From an uncultured Eubacteriales bacterium (GTDB taxonomy: Bacteria; Bacillota_A; Clostridia; Christensenellales; Aristaeellaceae): a stretch of DNA of 6,237 nt. Numbering within the stretch: position 1 is the first letter of the stretch; each line of letters begins with the position of its first letter. The notes under the pieces were generated by a model. The model saw nothing but the letters and a program-made list of their open reading frames with translations, did no database searches and was not told the DNA's origin. The stretch covers positions 1-6,237 of the forward strand of contig OMRS01000334.1 in NCBI GenBank assembly GCA_900313545.1, written 5' to 3'. Positions 5,991 through 6,237 of the stretch are shown here, piece after piece. The translations under genes and the position numbers were made by a program.

Positions 5991-6063
5991 GACCGTTCTC
6001 CCCCCTGCCTTCTTCTCCATTTCAACGTTTGCACCCGGGCTTTTCTTCCCGGAGCCGGCTTTC

Positions 6064-6092
6064 ATCATACCACAGGTTCTGTTTCTTTTAAA
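6064..6092 (-). promoter_or_regulatory. Candidate promoter for the FHA-SEDS-PBP operon
   Basis: On the minus strand TATGAT (6069-6064, five of six -10 bases) follows TTTAAA (6092-6087, four of six -35 bases) at the ideal 17-bp spacing. The start point would be near 6057, about 67 nt upstream of the GTG start at 5990. A perfect palindrome, CTCCGGAG (6096-6103), lies just upstream of the -35 box. The placement argues that the coding region begins downstream of 6064. Confidence 0.5.
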
Positions 6093-6209
6093 ATCCTCCG
6101 GAGAAAAGATCCGCCCTCCGGCACCCGGCACCGGCACACCGGGTTTTCGCAATGGCCAGGGCAATTTCACGAACTATTTGAAGGGCTGAAAAATCTAATA
6201 GAATCAAGC

Positions 6210-6237
6210 TTTTTTTCTACAAAAAAGTAGAGAAAAA
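6210..6237. repeat. AT-rich inverted repeat at window edge
   Basis: CTAC (6217-6220) pairs with GTAG (6227-6230) around a loop of six A. The stem extends through a T-run (6210-6216) facing AGAAAAA (6231-6237) with one T/G wobble. It stands out from the GC-rich surroundings. No terminator orientation can be assigned because the following bases are outside the window. Confidence 0.4.

Larger units (their letters stand above)
5991..6237. other. Non-coding leader and upstream region of the cell-wall operon
   Basis: These 247 bases contain no gene I can support. From left to right they hold the FHA leader with its ribosome binding site, the candidate promoter, the CTCCGGAG palindrome, a GC-rich block with three CCGGCAC copies (6118-6137) and a 6-bp stem (6123-6128 with 6139-6144), then an increasingly AT-rich stretch to the window edge. 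Long open frames crossing it on both strands lack ribosome binding sites and show no recognisable protein. Confidence 0.6.

Noticed and set aside
6123..6147. ACCCGG/CCGGGT stem followed by TTTT as a plus-strand terminator
   Set aside because: The stem is only 6 bp with a 10-base loop, only four T follow, and no plus-strand gene precedes it.
4986..6230. 414-residue open frame on the plus strand opposite the FHA and SEDS genes
   Set aside because: It has no recognisable domain and no ribosome binding site, and it crosses the operon promoter. Low stop-codon density in GC-rich DNA explains it.

Overview
The window comes from a bacterium with GC-rich coding sequence (visibly well over half G+C), strong GGAGG-type ribosome binding sites and sigma70/sigmaA-like promoters. 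An FHA protein, a SEDS glycosyltransferase and a class B PBP in a row, next to a pta/tmcAL (ylbM) pair, suggests a high-GC member of the Clostridia (Lachnospiraceae/Oscillospiraceae-like). This placement is inferred from gene content and style, not from a marker gene.

Layout from left to right. (1) 1-497, minus strand: the N-terminal half of phosphate acetyltransferase (pta), cut by the window edge. (2) 498-613: a compact divergent control region. It holds a strong extended -10 promoter for the plus strand, a promoter for pta, a perfect 20-bp palindrome over the pta -35 box, and a duplicated Shine-Dalgarno motif. The two promoters face each other, so the predicted 5' ends overlap. (3) 614-2563, plus strand: tmcAL (tRNA-Met cytidine acetate ligase), then a small multi-pass membrane protein that looks like a distant, degenerate CbiB/CobD/AmpE relative. 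The two are probably one operon. (4) 2562-2599: an intrinsic terminator whose U-tract lies on the minus-strand transcript. (5) 5990-2616, minus strand: a tight three-gene cell-wall operon of a membrane-anchored FHA-domain protein, a FtsW/RodA/SpoVE-type SEDS polymerase and a monofunctional class B PBP. Its genes overlap (77 nt, then ATGA) and a candidate promoter lies at 6064-6092. (6) 5991-6237: leader and upstream DNA, becoming AT-rich at the right edge with a weak hairpin.

How the genes fit together. The SEDS protein (glycan polymerisation) and its PBP partner (transpeptidation) form a standard peptidoglycan synthase pair. The FHA protein is probably an accessory or regulatory subunit, as in the actinobacterial fha-rodA-pbpA clusters, but its FHA motif residues are poorly conserved. 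On the other side, Pta (acetyl-CoA/acetyl phosphate) and TmcAL (which uses acetate and ATP to make N4-acetylcytidine in tRNA-Met) share an acetate theme and a control region.

No mobile element, CRISPR array, tRNA or rRNA was seen. Most of the window is ordinary chromosomal housekeeping DNA. The most unusual parts are the pta/tmcAL intergenic region, the orphan CbiB-like protein, and the FHA protein with its long gene overlap.
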